Origin: Prorocentrum cordatum
Lineage: Eukaryota; Sar; Dinophyceae; Prorocentrales; Prorocentraceae
Length of the DNA stretch: 64,000 bases
Assembly: GCA_963575745.1 (NCBI GenBank)
Contig: CAUYUJ010016493.1
Coordinates: 1 to 64,000 of the forward strand
Direction: 5' to 3'
This document shows, in pieces, positions 9,412-19,099 of this stretch. The notes under the pieces were generated by a model that did not search any database, had not been told where the DNA came from, and worked only from the letters and a program-made list of their open reading frames with translations. Every line of letters starts with the position of its first letter. Within the stretch, counting starts at the first letter, position 1. Position numbers and translations under genes: made by a program.

Positions 9412-9645
9412 CAGGAGGAGGAGGAGGAGGAGGAGGAGGAGGAGGAGGAGGAGGAGGAGGAGGAGGAGGAGGAGGAGGAGGAGAGGAGGAGGAGGAGGCA
9501 GGAGGAGGAGGAGGAGGAGGAGGAGGAGGAGGAGGAGGAGGAGGAGGAGGAGGAAGGAGGAGGATAAAAATAATAACAAGAAGGGAGGAGGAGGAGGAGG
9601 AGGAGGAGGAGGAGGAGGAGGAGCAGGAGCAGGAGGATCGAGGAC
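9412..9645. repeat. (GAG)n triplet repeat, 230 bp
   Basis: GGAGGA repeats on the plus strand with a short AT-rich interruption (ataaaaataataacaag) near 9564-9582. Purine on the plus strand. Confidence 0.9.
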
Positions 9646-9761
9646 GCAAAGGCAGGGCAGCCCCAGGAGGTGCCAGAGGGGGAGGCCACTGGGGCCCTCT
9701 GCCCGCGCAGGGCGGGAGGCGTCGTCGTCCCCGGGGCCTGCGCGCCCCTCCTCCCAGGAAG

Positions 9762-9850
9762 ATATGGGGACAAAAACCCAGGAGATAAATGGGAACATAT
9801 GGGGACTCCTGTTAAGTTGTGTCTATGTGTCTGTGTGTCCCAGGGCCCCT
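9762..9850 (+). mobile_element. ACACACAG...TGTGTGTCC element, 3' half
   Basis: Matches the last 85 bp of the elements at 15624, 21946, 22147 and 25170: a GGGGACAAAAACCCAGGA-like box, an AACATATGGGGA-like box, then TGTGTCTGTGTGTCCCAGGG and CCCCT. The 5' half is missing. Confidence 0.6.
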
Positions 9851-10055
9851 CCAAAGAGTACTGGACGACGCTCGGGGGGGTGCCACCGCCCAGGGTGAAG
9901 CCGGGCATGTCGCTCTGCAGGTGGAATGTCCCACAATAGTCACAAAAATCACTCCGGGGACGTTTCGTTTGGGTTTTTTTTCAACCGTTGGAGGGCACCT
10001 GTGGGAACACTGGGCTCCGTCCTTTCAGGGTCTGCCCGCAGGAGGACCTGCCCGA

Positions 10056-10230
10056 CCTACACCCTAGGCGATGCTTAAGAAAACCTAAAGTTTCGGCCAG
10101 AGTCTCGATGATTCTTAATGTTTCAATGTAAATCCTACGATTTGAATGGACATTTTGGGTTTTTATTCAAGTTCTGAGACGATCAATTTCTTAACCCATG
10201 ATTTCTTAAGCATTTCGCAGGGTGTAGGCC
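10056..10230. mobile_element. TIR element with CCTACACCCT..GCTTAAGAAA ends
   Basis: The left end has CCTACACCCTAGGCGATGC then TTAAGAAA. The right end read in reverse complement is CCTACACCCTGCGAAATGC then TTAAGAAA. The inverted repeat is about 28 bp with few mismatches, including a perfect 12-bp core ATGCTTAAGAAA. The element is 175 bp, relatively AT-rich inside and non-coding. Flanks CCCGA/CCCAG are similar but not a clean target duplication. Confidence 0.8.
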
Positions 10231-10388
10231 CAGGGGTTTGCCCCCCCCCCCCCGCCCGAGGGGTTCTCGGTGGCGGCGGCCTGCTCCGCCCGCCGGAAGG
10301 GGCGGGGTGGTGGACCGAGGCCGGCCGGATGCTCACGCTGCCCTCGCCCAGGGGCTGCCCGGGGCCGAGGTTCTGTACATCACCACCC

Positions 10389-10541
10389 ACCAAACCACCC
10401 CAACCCAACCCGAAGGCCTCAGTTGGCCCTCCATTTCCAGTGGGGGGGGGGTCGGGAAACGTCGAAAAAACACATGTGGAACCCTTACCCCCCCCCCCAA
10501 CCCGAAATTCGGGTCTTCGGGTTGGGTTGGGGTGGTCTGGT
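10389..10541. mobile_element. MITE-like palindromic element, ACCAAACCACC family, copy 2
   Basis: Same structure as 1961-2121: 27-bp inverted ends with two or three mismatches, a poly-G run followed by AACGTCGAAAAAACACATG, and the central palindrome CCCGAAATTCGGG. It is 8 bp shorter than copy 1. Confidence 0.8.
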
Positions 10542-10795
10542 AGGTAGTCAGTACAGTTTTGGGGCGCTGAAGAAGGAACCTTTGCCGTTGGCGAGGGGCT
10601 CGGTGTTCCTTGATTGTTTTGCAGTTTGCCTTGGGGGTTCCTAAGGTTTTCCATGCGAAATCAAAGTCTAACTTACGGGACAAAGGGGCCTCGTTCCTTG
10701 TTCAGGGTTCCTTAGGTCAACGCCCCGACTGTACATGCTCGCCTCTGCCCCTCTGCTCCCATCGGTGCGGGTCCCCCACCCCCCCCAGGGGAGGA

Positions 10796-10905
10796 GAGCG
10801 AGGCGGAGGAGCAGAAGGAGGAGGAGGAGGACGAGGAGGAGGACGAAGACGGAGGAGAAGGAGGAGAACGAGCGAGGAGCGAGCAGGAGGAGGCTGAGGC
10901 TGAGG
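10796..10905. repeat. (GAG)n-rich tract
   Basis: About 110 bp of GGAGGA/GACGAGGA. Purine on the plus strand. Confidence 0.8.
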
Positions 10906-11707
10906 CTGAGAGTGACCAAGGGGGGTCTGGCTGGTGACATGGCCAGGCATGCCTCCCGGCATTTCGGACATGATGAGGAAAGGGTTATCGACCTTCAATG
11001 ATTATGTAGGACATGCAACAGCGACGCGGATGCGGCGGCCAAAAGGGCCATTCACGCGTACATCCTACTGAAAGTGCTGGCCTTGGGGAGGTTGACCGCA
11101 AGACGTCCATAGCTCGAGCGGTGTGTATTCTTGCAGCTAAAGTCTTGTTAGAGTGGTCCCGTTCCGACTTATACTGCAATCCTCTTACGTCCTTCCGTCC
11201 AAGACCCCCAGGTTCTCTCACCTCTCACGGTAAGCCGCGTCACGACTGGGCTCGGTGGCCGGGCATGTGGCTGTGCACGGTGTGCGTATCGGGTTGTCGA
11301 GCAGTGGAGGAGCCAGAGCCGGGTGCATGCTCAGGCAAACGCCGCTTTGGCTGCGGGCGTGCTGGCCGCGCTCCACCACAGAGTGCTGGCGCCTGCGTGC
11401 AGCGACAGCCTCCCGCCTCGTCGTGTGCACGGAGGGTCGGTGGCACAACACGGGTGCGCGCGTCGACGGGTTTGACCGTGTTTGCCACGAGCGTCCCTCC
11501 AGGGATGCAGAGTCTGCTCGGCGTGACTTGCGCCGTGGCAGGCGCCCCAGCCCCAGGAGGCGGCGTGCGGTCCTCGACACGGGGTGCTGCTGTGTGAGCC
11601 CTTCGGCTCGGCTGGAAGCCGTGTCCCGGAGCCTGCTCGTGGCGCCCGGCACGCTGCTCTGCCGACCAGGACGGTCTGCCCCGAGGCTGGCGCTTCTTCG
11701 GAGGAAT
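10906..11707. other. no confident gene
   Basis: GC-rich sequence with overlapping open frames on both strands and no recognisable domain or dispersed element. Codon-like bias is not obvious in any one frame. Confidence 0.5.
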
Positions 11708-11836
11708 TTGGCATCGCTCGGAAGTGTGCATTTTTCTTTTGGCGAGGACCATCGAGGAGCATCCTTGATTATCCAGCGAAAGAACCACGCACGAAATCGA
11801 ACAAAGCACAGGGAATGGACGTCCGAGCGATGGCCA
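11708..11836 (+). mobile_element. MITE-like element, GGCATCGCTCGGACGT family, copy 2
   Basis: Left end TTGGCATCGCTCGGAAGTGT, right end GGACGTCCGAGCGATGGCCA, 129 bp. The interior carries GGCGAGGACCATCGAGGAGC and AACCACGCACGAAATCGAAC. Very close to the copies at 8759 and 24583. Confidence 0.85.
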
Positions 11837-12191
11837 GAGGAAGTGGAGGTGGTCCCTGCCCCGCCCGAGCCCCCCCCCCCCCCGAGGAGGGACGGAGGCA
11901 GGCCCGCGGGCTCCGAGCCGTCTCCAAGTCGCTCCGCCTGCCTGAGGCGGCCAGCGGTGGCCGCCCCCCTCGGCGATCGGAGGTGCCTCGGAGTCGGGGT
12001 CCGACTGGGCACGGTCTTGCCTTGCCGCTCGCCCCGCGCAGGCTCCAGAGTGTTCTGGCGCGGTGCCGCCGGAGCGTGCCGAGCACGCCTCCCCTCTGTG
12101 CAGCTGCACGCGGGCCCCGCCGGCTGCCCGTCGGGCTCGCGGGAGCTTGACCGCGCTGCTGGGACCACCCGCCCACGGGTCTCTGGTTGTG

Positions 12192-12363
12192 TCGGGGCTG
12201 GACAGAACCCCCAATAGTGACACGTCGATTAGTGAATTGTCCGTTTTCGGTTCTCGAGAGGGCGCCGTGGCCGTCAGTTTCCAGGCTTTCGCCCGCCAGA
12301 TTTGGGCCCGAGGTCGTTTTCACTAAACCACGTTTTGCTAAAGGGGGTTCTGTCCATCCCCGA
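12192..12363. mobile_element. TCGGGG-type MITE with 5-bp target duplication (element A)
   Basis: Starts TCGGGGCTGGACAGAACCCC and ends with the reverse complement of TCGGGGATGGACAGAACCCC. Pairing continues inward (CACGTCGATTAGTGAA against AACGTGGTTTAGTGAA), giving nearly 48 bp of diverged inverted repeat at each end. The element is 172 bp. TTGTG at 12187-12191 is repeated exactly at 12364-12368, a clean 5-bp target-site duplication. Non-coding; mobilised in trans if at all. Confidence 0.88.
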
Positions 12364-12599
12364 TTGTGGGCCTCGCCTCCTCGGCGCCCCACCACACCCG
12401 TGGTCATCTGCTCCTCCCGGCCACACGGGGCCGCTGGAGGCAGAGGCGTTGCTCGCTCCTCGCATCTCCTTGCGCTGTGTTGCCTGCCGCTCAGTGTTCG
12501 AATCGTGAGGCAGAGATGGCGTCGAGGCCAAGCAGACTATCATGTCGAGCGCAGTCCAGCAACGCTTGCCCCGAGCTCCAGCTTGCGACGCTCGCACTC

Positions 12600-13095
12600 C
12601 ACGCCTCTAGGTCCTGGACGTTTGCGGCGCCGAGGGGGCTCTCGCTGTTCTCTCCTGCCAGCACGACGCCTCCGCCGCCTGCCCTTCGGCGATCCAGGCT
12701 GCCAGCGCCGCCGGGGGGAGCAGGGCGTCTTGGGCGGTGCTGCCTGGCAGGGAGTGGGGCGCTCCCGAGACCGCTCCTCGGCGCTCCCCTCCGGAAGTAC
12801 ATGTGGACATCGCCGCCCACCGCTGCCACCGCTCACCGCGCCCTGGACGCTCGCGGTGTCGAGGGGCCTCTCGCTGCCCGCGCCTGCCGGCACGACGCCT
12901 CCGAGGAGGAGGAGGAGGAGGAGGAGGAGGAGGAGGAGGAGGAGGAGGAGGAGGAGGCCGCCCGCTCTCTGGGGGGGGCCGCGGGCTGCCCGTGCCTCCC
13001 TGGGGAGGGGCAGGCCAGGCTCCCTGGGCGGTGCCGCCTGGCCGGGGGTCCGTGGGCCACGGTCTCGACCCCTCCTCGACGCTCCCTTCCGGAAG
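12600..13095 (+). repeat. two-unit tandem duplication of about 230 bp, with a (GAG)n tract
   Basis: The stretch starting TCCTGGACGTTTGCGG (12610) recurs as CCCTGGACGCTCGCGG (12840), followed in both by GAGGGGxCTCTCGCTG and GCACGACGCCTCC. The downstream half (GGGCGGTGCTGCCTGGC, then CTCCCGAGACC, then a CTCCGGAAG box) also recurs at about 13030-13095. A pure GAG run at 12901-12957 sits inside the second unit. Open frames exist in several registers but no domain is recognised. Confidence 0.7.
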
Positions 13096-13116
13096 GACAC
13101 CTGGGAGTGGCCACCC

Positions 13117-13311
13117 TCGGGCCGGGCGAAAGGGGGGGATTGGGAAAGGGGGGGTTACGAAATTTGCTGCATGCAGCTGGTTTCGGCCTCACCGAGGGGC
13201 CCATTCCTCGATACATAGCCGCCTCCTGCGCCGGGAGGCGCCGGGAAAATCAGCTACGTGAGCTGATTCTCAAACCCCCCTTTTGCTATCCCCCCCTTTC
13301 GCCCGACCCGA
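13117..13311. mobile_element. TCGGG-type MITE with 5-bp target duplication (element B)
   Basis: The left end TCGGGCCGGGCGAAAGGGGG and the right end in reverse complement TCGGGTCGGGCGAAAGGGGG pair over about 44 bp with a few mismatches. CACCC at 13112-13116 is repeated at 13312-13316. Length 195 bp. It shares the outermost TCGGG and the duplication length with element A at 12192 but has a different interior. Confidence 0.88.
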
Positions 13312-13599
13312 CACCCGCAGTTTCCACCACTCGCCCGCGGCCATCCCTCGCGATCGTCGCGCAGAGGGCGCTTGGCTGCCCGCGCCCGGGGGTCGCCTGG
13401 CCAGCGAGCGCCCGGGCCTTCGAGGAGCCGCTCGTGTTCCCTCGGGGCCTGAGGACGTCGCACCCGGCCGCGGCGAGCGCCTCCCTGACCTCTCTGTCGC
13501 TTCGGTCGAGCTCGCCGTGTCCTGTCAAGCAGTGGCGAAGCGTCCTGGCTCGCCTACAGCCCTGCCAGACAACGTGTTGAGAACCTTGTGTGGTTTCCA

Positions 13600-13715
13600 C
13601 GACGTGTTTTTAGAACATGTCTGGTTGATAATGTTTTGTTTTAACACATCGGGCATATGTTCTAAGAACAGTGTTCTTGTTCTTTAGAACATGTTTGGGT
13701 TCTACGAACACTTCA
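13600..13715. repeat. AT-rich segment with repeated TAGAACATGT boxes
   Basis: TTTAGAACATGT occurs at about 13608 and again at about 13683, with a palindrome GTTCTAAGAAC between them. It may be a small dispersed element, but the boundaries are unclear. Confidence 0.4.
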
Positions 13716-13749
13716 TGGTGGGACTGTGTGAATGCCGGGACGGTCGGTC

Positions 13750-14690
13750 CCTGCTCAATCCTGGCACAGGTATGTTTGCTGTTGCTGCTGGCCCAGTAGA
13801 TCCGCTTGCAGGGTGAGCAGCAGCCGCGGCGCCACCGCCAGCCGTTTCCGTTTCCGTTGGGCGCTGGGATCTCGAGCTCGAGCTCCCTCTCCCGAGTCTG
13901 CTGCCCGCTTGAGGATCGTGCCTGCGTCGATGCCGAAGCGACCTCCGTAGTTGCGCAGGCATTTGTTCCATGATCTCTCCAGCACGGCAATCTCATGTCG
14001 GCGGTCCACCGCCGGACCCTCTGGGGAGCATCGGGAAGGACGTCTGCGGCCTGCGCCTTCGTGATGTGCTCCTTGAGCTCCGCCATGCTTTTTCTTTGCT
14101 CTTGAGCAGCTGCTCGTGCTCTTCGTCGAAGACCTGGCGCGCCTGCTGCAATGCTTCTCTTGCGGCCTCGACTCTCTGAGGCGACCCCTCGACCTGCTTG
14201 ATTAGGCTTCCTCCGCTTGCGCTGCAGGAAGTCCTGGGGGGCCCTTCTTGGACAGGTCCATCAGCTGCACCTCTCCAGGCATCTTGAGAGCAGGCTCGAG
14301 ATCCTTGGACGGCTGCGTGCCCTTCTCAACGCCCTTCGCCGGCAGCAGCACAACAAGCTGCTCTGCCGAGAGCGTGGTGGGGTCGAGCTCCTTCTCACCA
14401 GACATGGGTGGACCCTTGCGCCAGCGCTGGACTGGCGGCTGCTTCTCTGCACGTTGCTGACCCTGACCCGTGACCTTCTTCGGTGCTCGCAGCACCGACT
14501 GAGGGGCACGGCTTCCACAATCGCGGCGCGAAGACATGAAGTGGAAGTTGGGAAAGCCATTCGGCCGACATTTCCAGGCGTTTTTTTCTGGGTCTGCCAC
14601 TGTGCTCCATCTTGGGTCATGTAAAGTTTTTCGTTTCTGGCCAGCTGCGCCACTTTCAAGTTCGCTGGCCAAAACGCTTCGGTCGAATAG
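13750..14690 (-). pseudogene. LINE ORF1 remnant (zinc finger plus coiled coil)
   Basis: Read on the minus strand from about 14690, one frame has WKCRPNGFPNFHF then SSRRDC, resembling a RanBP2-type zinc finger (W-x-C...NF...R-x-C). A Lys/Gln/Pro-rich linker follows (about 14260-14500) and then SAEQLVVLLPAKGVEKG. After a stop at 14202, two further frames give a helical, charged segment (LQQARQVFDEEHEQLLKSKE and MAELKEHITKAQAADVLPDA). The order finger, linker, coiled coil matches the ORF1 of the LINE at 38090, which supports the call. It is split over at least three frames and has no endonuclease or RT next to it. Confidence 0.5.
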
Positions 14691-15039
14691 CTCGAAACCT
14701 GGACATGGCTGCGAGGAGGAGGGGGCGAGTAGTAGGAGGATGAGGCGGAAGAGGAGGAAGCGGAGGAGGAACGAAGGAACTGAGCAGAGCAGATCTTCAT
14801 GGAGTTCGTGTCTAGGCAGGCGGACCGACTACCAGTAAAAAAGAAAAGTTGGACTGCATCCTGAGAGGGTTCCTTCGACACCGGACGACTTCCAGCGCGA
14901 GCCCTCCCAAGGCTCACGGCAAGAATGGCACTGGCCGGCTGGCACCGCAAGGGCCGCGCGGCCTTCAGAAAAGGGGAGCCAGTGCTTCGGGCGCGGGGGC
15001 CTCCTCCCGTCCCGCGCCCGCCGGGGCGCACCCCCCGCA

Positions 15040-15205
15040 GCCCCGAGGGCGCCCTCGAGGGCGCGAAGTTCTTCACGCTTCGCGGTTCGGCTCCGATTCC
15101 TCCTCATCCTCCTCGTCTCCCCTGGGAGGCGGCGCGGGAGCGCGAAATTATTCGCACGTCGCGCTCCGCGCTGGGCGAAGCGCGAAGTTGGGAGCCCTTG
15201 CAGCC
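15040..15205 (+). repeat. GGGCGCGAAGTT dispersed repeat, copy 1
   Basis: Shares with 22505-22677 the boxes GGGCGCGAAGTTxTTC, CGGCTCGGCTCCGAT, TCCCCTGGGAGGCGGCGCG, CTTCGCGCTCCGCGC and GCGAAGCGCGAAGT, in the same order, then GGGAGCCCTTG. About 160 bp; ends ill-defined. The sequence is strongly self-complementary around GCGAAG/CTTCGC. Confidence 0.7.
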
Positions 15206-15254
15206 CAATTCCGGGGAGCCGGTTGCCAGGATCACGATTCGAACGCACATCCAT

Positions 15255-15566
15255 GATCGGGATCACTGGCGCTGTTGCCACTGAGAACCCCCCCTGGAAG
15301 ACGATCGGGGGGTCTGCTACAGTGGAAACCCATTCCAAGGAACACCCTGCTTGCCTCCAGGGTGCTCTGGGTTTCTTGGGTGTCGATGGTTTTGCTACGG
15401 GAAGCGTGACGTTGCCACACTACAAATCAATGGATGCCCTGGGGTCCCAGGGGTGGGCTCCTTGTGGGAGTTCTCTTGTCGTCAAGCTCCTGCTGCATTC
15501 ACGATCGGGATCTCAGGGGCTGCTACCACTGCAAAGCCCTCTGGAAGACGATCGGGGGATCTGTTA
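15255..15566 (+). repeat. dispersed 170-bp repeat flanked by 64-bp direct repeats, copy 1
   Basis: The core at 15319-15490 matches 59219-59400: ACAGTGGAxACCCAT, then CTCC..TGC, then GGGTTTCTTGGGTGTCGATG with GGTTTTGC, then GATGCCCTGGGGTC. Here the core is bracketed by two copies of a 64-bp sequence, at 15255-15318 and 15503-15566 (GATCGGGATC..., CCTGGAAGACGATCGGGGG). The flanking repeats are absent from the second copy. Confidence 0.75.
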
Positions 15567-15623
15567 GCCGCCCCCGCCTCAATTGCTCCTGCGCTATCCT
15601 GCCTGCTGCTACTGATGTTCTTC

Positions 15624-15778
15624 AGGAGGGAAAGAAACACACAGACACAATTAATCGTCGACTCCCAGGAAAATATGCAAACATATGGGAAGTGGTGGGG
15701 AAGACAAAAACCCAGAAAATATGGGAAAATATGGGGGATATTTTTATTTGTGTGTATTTATTTGTGTGTTCCAGTTCC
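15624..15778 (+). mobile_element. ACACACAG...TGTGTGTCC element, copy 1
   Basis: Starts CAGGAGGGAAAGAAACACAC, contains CGACTCCCAGGAAAATATG and GACAAAAACCCAGAAAATAT, and ends TTTGTGTGTATTTATTTGTG then TGTTCC. The ACACA/TGTGT ends form an imperfect inverted repeat. About 155 bp, non-coding, AT-richer than its surroundings. Confidence 0.8.
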
Positions 15779-15789
15779 CCTCTAGTTCT

Positions 15790-16410
15790 ACCCACGAGTT
15801 GCTACCCATCATCCCACGCCGACGCTCGACCACGTGGCTGCTGCTACTACCTACGTCCTGTGGTCGAGGTACTTCGATACATCCTCCTCCAGCGGGCATC
15901 GCGGGGCCGCTCCCGAAAGGAAGGAGCCCTCCTTCGTCGGGCCCACCTCTCAGCCCAGCTGGCTGTGAAGGTCAAGCTTGAAGAGGAACGTGCACATGCT
16001 GTTCTGACCCTCGGACTTGCTGTGCAGCCTTACCCGAAAATGCTGGACCGCGCGAGCCAGCTCGGACGTCACCTCGGGGTCCGCTCCTTCTGCGATTGGT
16101 TTTGTGGCTCCGTAGCCCCGCACGACTATGACTATCATCAGTTGAGGTGAGCCGCGGGATGTGTGGTTCACCTGTACCCCAGCGCCGGCTCGCTTTTCCA
16201 TAGCTTAGCCTTTCTCTATGTGCTGAACTCCCGCCGCGACTGCGACCACGATCATGTCCCAACCTGCGTCCACCCCACATCGCAGGTAGCAAACGGCTCC
16301 GAGGTCTGCAAGCTCTCGACTGCTGGTGAGGACAAGCGTGCAAGATACTAGAGTTATCTGGCCGACAAGGAGGTACGCAGGAGCAGGAGAAGGATGAAGG
16401 AGACCGCCCT
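15790..16410. other. no confident gene
   Basis: Both strands have open frames of 80-120 codons with fairly normal composition (plus strand to 16150, minus strand 16201-15950), but neither has a recognisable domain. It may contain exons of an unidentified gene. Confidence 0.4.
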
Positions 16411-16422
16411 CCCTTCCCCCCC

Positions 16423-16545
16423 TCTGGCGCGCCCCTGGAGGCCTTGGCGAGGGAGCGCCAGCTCGGCGGGCGCAAGCGCTTCCCGAAGCACGCGGGCCCC
16501 CCGAGGCTGGAGGACAAGGTGAAGCGCGAGGATCCGCGCTTTCCG
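16423..16545 (+). CDS. exon-like island ending at a (GAG)n tract (partial)
   Basis: About 41 codons with normal composition: SGAPLEALARERQLGGRKRF then PKHAGPPRLEDKVKREDP, running straight into GAG repeats, where the frame becomes poly-Arg. The contrast suggests an exon whose downstream intron begins with the triplet repeat. No family recognised. Confidence 0.3.
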
Positions 16546-16797
16546 AGGAGGAGGAGGAGGAGGAGGAGGAGGAGGAGGAGGAGGAGGGGGGGGAGGAAAG
16601 AGAGGGGAAAGGGGAGAGGGGAGAGAGGCGAGAGGGGAGAGGGAGAGGAGGAGGAGGAGGAGGAGGAGGAGGAGGAGGAGGAGGGGGAGGAGGGGAGGAG
16701 GAGGAGGAACGGAGGAGGAGCAGGAGCAGGAGCAGGAGGAGGAGGAGGAGGAGGAGGAGGAGGAGGAGGGCGAGGAGGCGCAGGAGGAGGGGGGGAA
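16546..16797. repeat. (GAG)n triplet repeat, 250 bp
   Basis: GGAGGA runs with GGGG and GAGAGG interruptions. Purine on the plus strand. Confidence 0.9.
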
Positions 16798-16995
16798 GGA
16801 ATGACAGCTCCCGCCTCCTTTCCGAGGGCTTCGGCGCACAGTCGAAGCGCTGAGATAGGGACCGTTTTTCTCCACATGTTTAGTGGGGTTCTGGTTGTCT
16901 TCACTGCCGCGCCGCACCCGCTTCTCACACACCCGCGTCTCACACCTCCTCCTCCTCCCCCTCCTCTTCCTTCCTTCCTCACCCACAGCACAACA

Positions 16996-17248
16996 CAGCA
17001 CATCAAACCACACACACATACACACATACACATACACACATGCAGACACACACACACACACAAAAACACACACACAGCCTACAGCACAGCATAGCACAGC
17101 AAAGCACACAGATACACATACACACATACACACATACACACAAACACACAAGCACGCAGCACACCGCACTCACAGCATAGCACAGCACAGCACAGCACAG
17201 CACAGCACAGCAGACCGCAGCACAGGCCAGCACAGCACAGCACGCCCC
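16996..17248. repeat. (CA)n and (CAGCA)n microsatellites
   Basis: ACACACATAC repeats to about 17155, then AGCACAGCAC pentamer repeats to 17248. They give Cys/Val- or His/Thr-rich frames with no gene value. Confidence 0.9.
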
Positions 17249-17261
17249 AGTCGTCCAGGCA

Positions 17262-18010
17262 TGCCAGGCGTGGCACTTCCTCGACACCACAGGGGGTGCG
17301 CTGGGGGTGGTCTCCCTATCCGTTGCGGCCTCGCACAGCGTGGCAGGCGTGGCCCTTCCTCGACACCACAGGGGGAGCGCTGGGGGTGGTCTCCCTATAA
17401 AAAGCGTGGCAGGCGTGGCACGTCCTCGACACCACAGGGGGTGCGCTGGGGGTGGTCTCCCTATCCGTTGCGGCCTCGCACAGCGTGGCAGGCGTGGCAC
17501 TTCCTCGACACCACAGGGGGTGCGCTGGGGGTGGTCTCCCTATTCGTTGCGGCCTCGCACAGCGTGGCAGGCGTGGCACTTCCTCGACACCACAGGGTGC
17601 GCTGGGGGTGGTCTCCCTATCCGTTGCGGGCTCGCCAAGCGTGGCAGGCGTGGCACTTCCTCGACACCACAGGGGGTGCGCTGGGGGTGGTCCCTGAGCG
17701 CGGCCGCTATGCACGACGGTCGTCCAGGGCATAGCAGGCGTGGCATTTTCTCGACGCCAGACGGGGTGCGCTGGGGGTGGTCCCTCACCGCGGCCGCTAT
17801 GCGCGCCGGTCGTCCAGGGCATAGCAAGCGTGGCACTTTCTCGACACCGTAGAGGGTGCGCAGGGGTTGGTCCCTCACCGCGGCCACTATGCACGACGGT
17901 CGTCCAGGGCATAGCAAGCGTGGCGCTTTCTCGACGCCAGACGGTGTGCGCAGGGGGTGGTCCCTCACCGCGGCCGCTATGCGCGCCGGTCGTCCAGGTC
18001 ACCGGGCTCG
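17262..18010 (+). repeat. tandem minisatellite, unit about 79-90 bp, nine units
   Basis: Each unit has GGCGTGGCACTTCCTCGACA, then GGGGGTGCGCTGGGGGTGGT and a spacer. In the first six units the spacer is CTCCCTATCCGTTGCGGCCT. From about 17690 it becomes a CCTCACCGCGGCCGCTATGC type with GCCGGTCGTCCAGG. The array therefore has two subtypes arranged in blocks. One early unit is shortened (17395-17410). Confidence 0.9.
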
Positions 18011-18191
18011 CAAAGTGTGGCTGGCGCGGCGCTTCTCCTCGTCTACATTTCCTCTTGAGTGGCATCACCAACGGTATCGGCGGGGCAACGGCCACCAACA
18101 TCATTCTCACATGCTTCACTTCAGCTATCATCGCTCCAGCCATAATATAAGTACGTGGGGTTCCTCGGTAGCGTAAAATTGGTTCGGGGGC

Positions 18192-18320
18192 TTGGCATCG
18201 CTCGGACGTGTGTATTTTTTCTCGGCGGGGGGCATCGAGGACCATCTTGGGTCATCTGGCGACAACATACACGCAGGAAGTCGAAACATGCACGGGGAAC
18301 GGGCTTCCGAGCGATGGCCA
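18192..18320 (+). mobile_element. MITE-like element, GGCATCGCTCGGACGT family, copy 3
   Basis: Left end TTGGCATCGCTCGGACGTGT, right end CTTCCGAGCGATGGCCA. The interior is more diverged than copies 1, 2 and 4 but keeps CATCGAGGACCATCTTGG and ATACACGCAGGAAGTCGAAA. Confidence 0.8.
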
Positions 18321-18859
18321 GATGGGGCAAGCCGTTCCTGAGGTGATTCCGCGGTGGTTCCTCTCGCCGTCGTGCACCCAGGCGCTCCTGGTGCCAAAGG
18401 GGGGGGGCGCCGTTCCCGAGCGAACGCTCCTCGTCCCGGCCGCCCCACGGGAGGATGTCGGCGAAGGGTTCTTGCTTCTTCTGGAAGTGGCTCGAAGTGT
18501 GTGTGTTTCGCGCTTCTTCGGAGGCGCCCCGGGGTTCCCCCATTCATGTTTTCCGAATGTCTCTGTCGTCGGTTTGACTGTTTGTTGCTATACTTTCGGT
18601 TGACTGTGTGTCGCTACACGTACTTCGGTCGTCTGTCCGCCGTTGCTTCAGTAACCCTATGTTTTCATTAGTCTGTCTCCTCTCTGCCAACATCCCGTTC
18701 CCTTCCCTGTTGCCATTGCCATCGCCCATCCTTCATTTCCCCTTCCCTTCCTTCCGTATTTCCCGTCCCCTTGCCCTTTCCCCGCCTCGCTTCGCTCTCC
18801 CCCTGCCCCGCCTAGTCTCTTCTCGTGCCATACCCCTCCCTGATTACCTCCGACGCCCG

Positions 18860-19090
18860 CCAGCGCTCTCTCTCTCTCTCTCTCTCTCTTTCCCTCTTTG
18901 ACCCTCTCTCTCCCTCTCTCTTCTCTCTCTCGCTCTCTGTATCTCGCTCTCAACTCTCTCTCTCTCTCTGTGTTGTTGCCTTCTCTCTCTTTCCCTCTTC
19001 TTCTCCCTCTCTCGCGGTACCCCCCTCTTTCGATATTTAACGGTGCGTAGATCTCTCTCTTCTCTCCCACTCTCTATCTCTCTTTCTCTG
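18860..19090. repeat. (CT)n-rich tract
   Basis: About 230 bp of CTCTCT with interruptions. Pyrimidine on the plus strand, similar to 2616-2726. Confidence 0.85.
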
Positions 19091-19099
19091 TCTGTGTAC

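Noticed and set aside
16111-16125. CTCCGTAGCC as another spliced-leader relic
   Set aside because: Only the first ten bases match and the ATTTTGGCTCAAG part is absent.
17262-18010. CRISPR-like array of regular repeats
   Set aside because: Units of 79-90 bp without unique spacers, in eukaryotic context and with no cas genes: an ordinary minisatellite.
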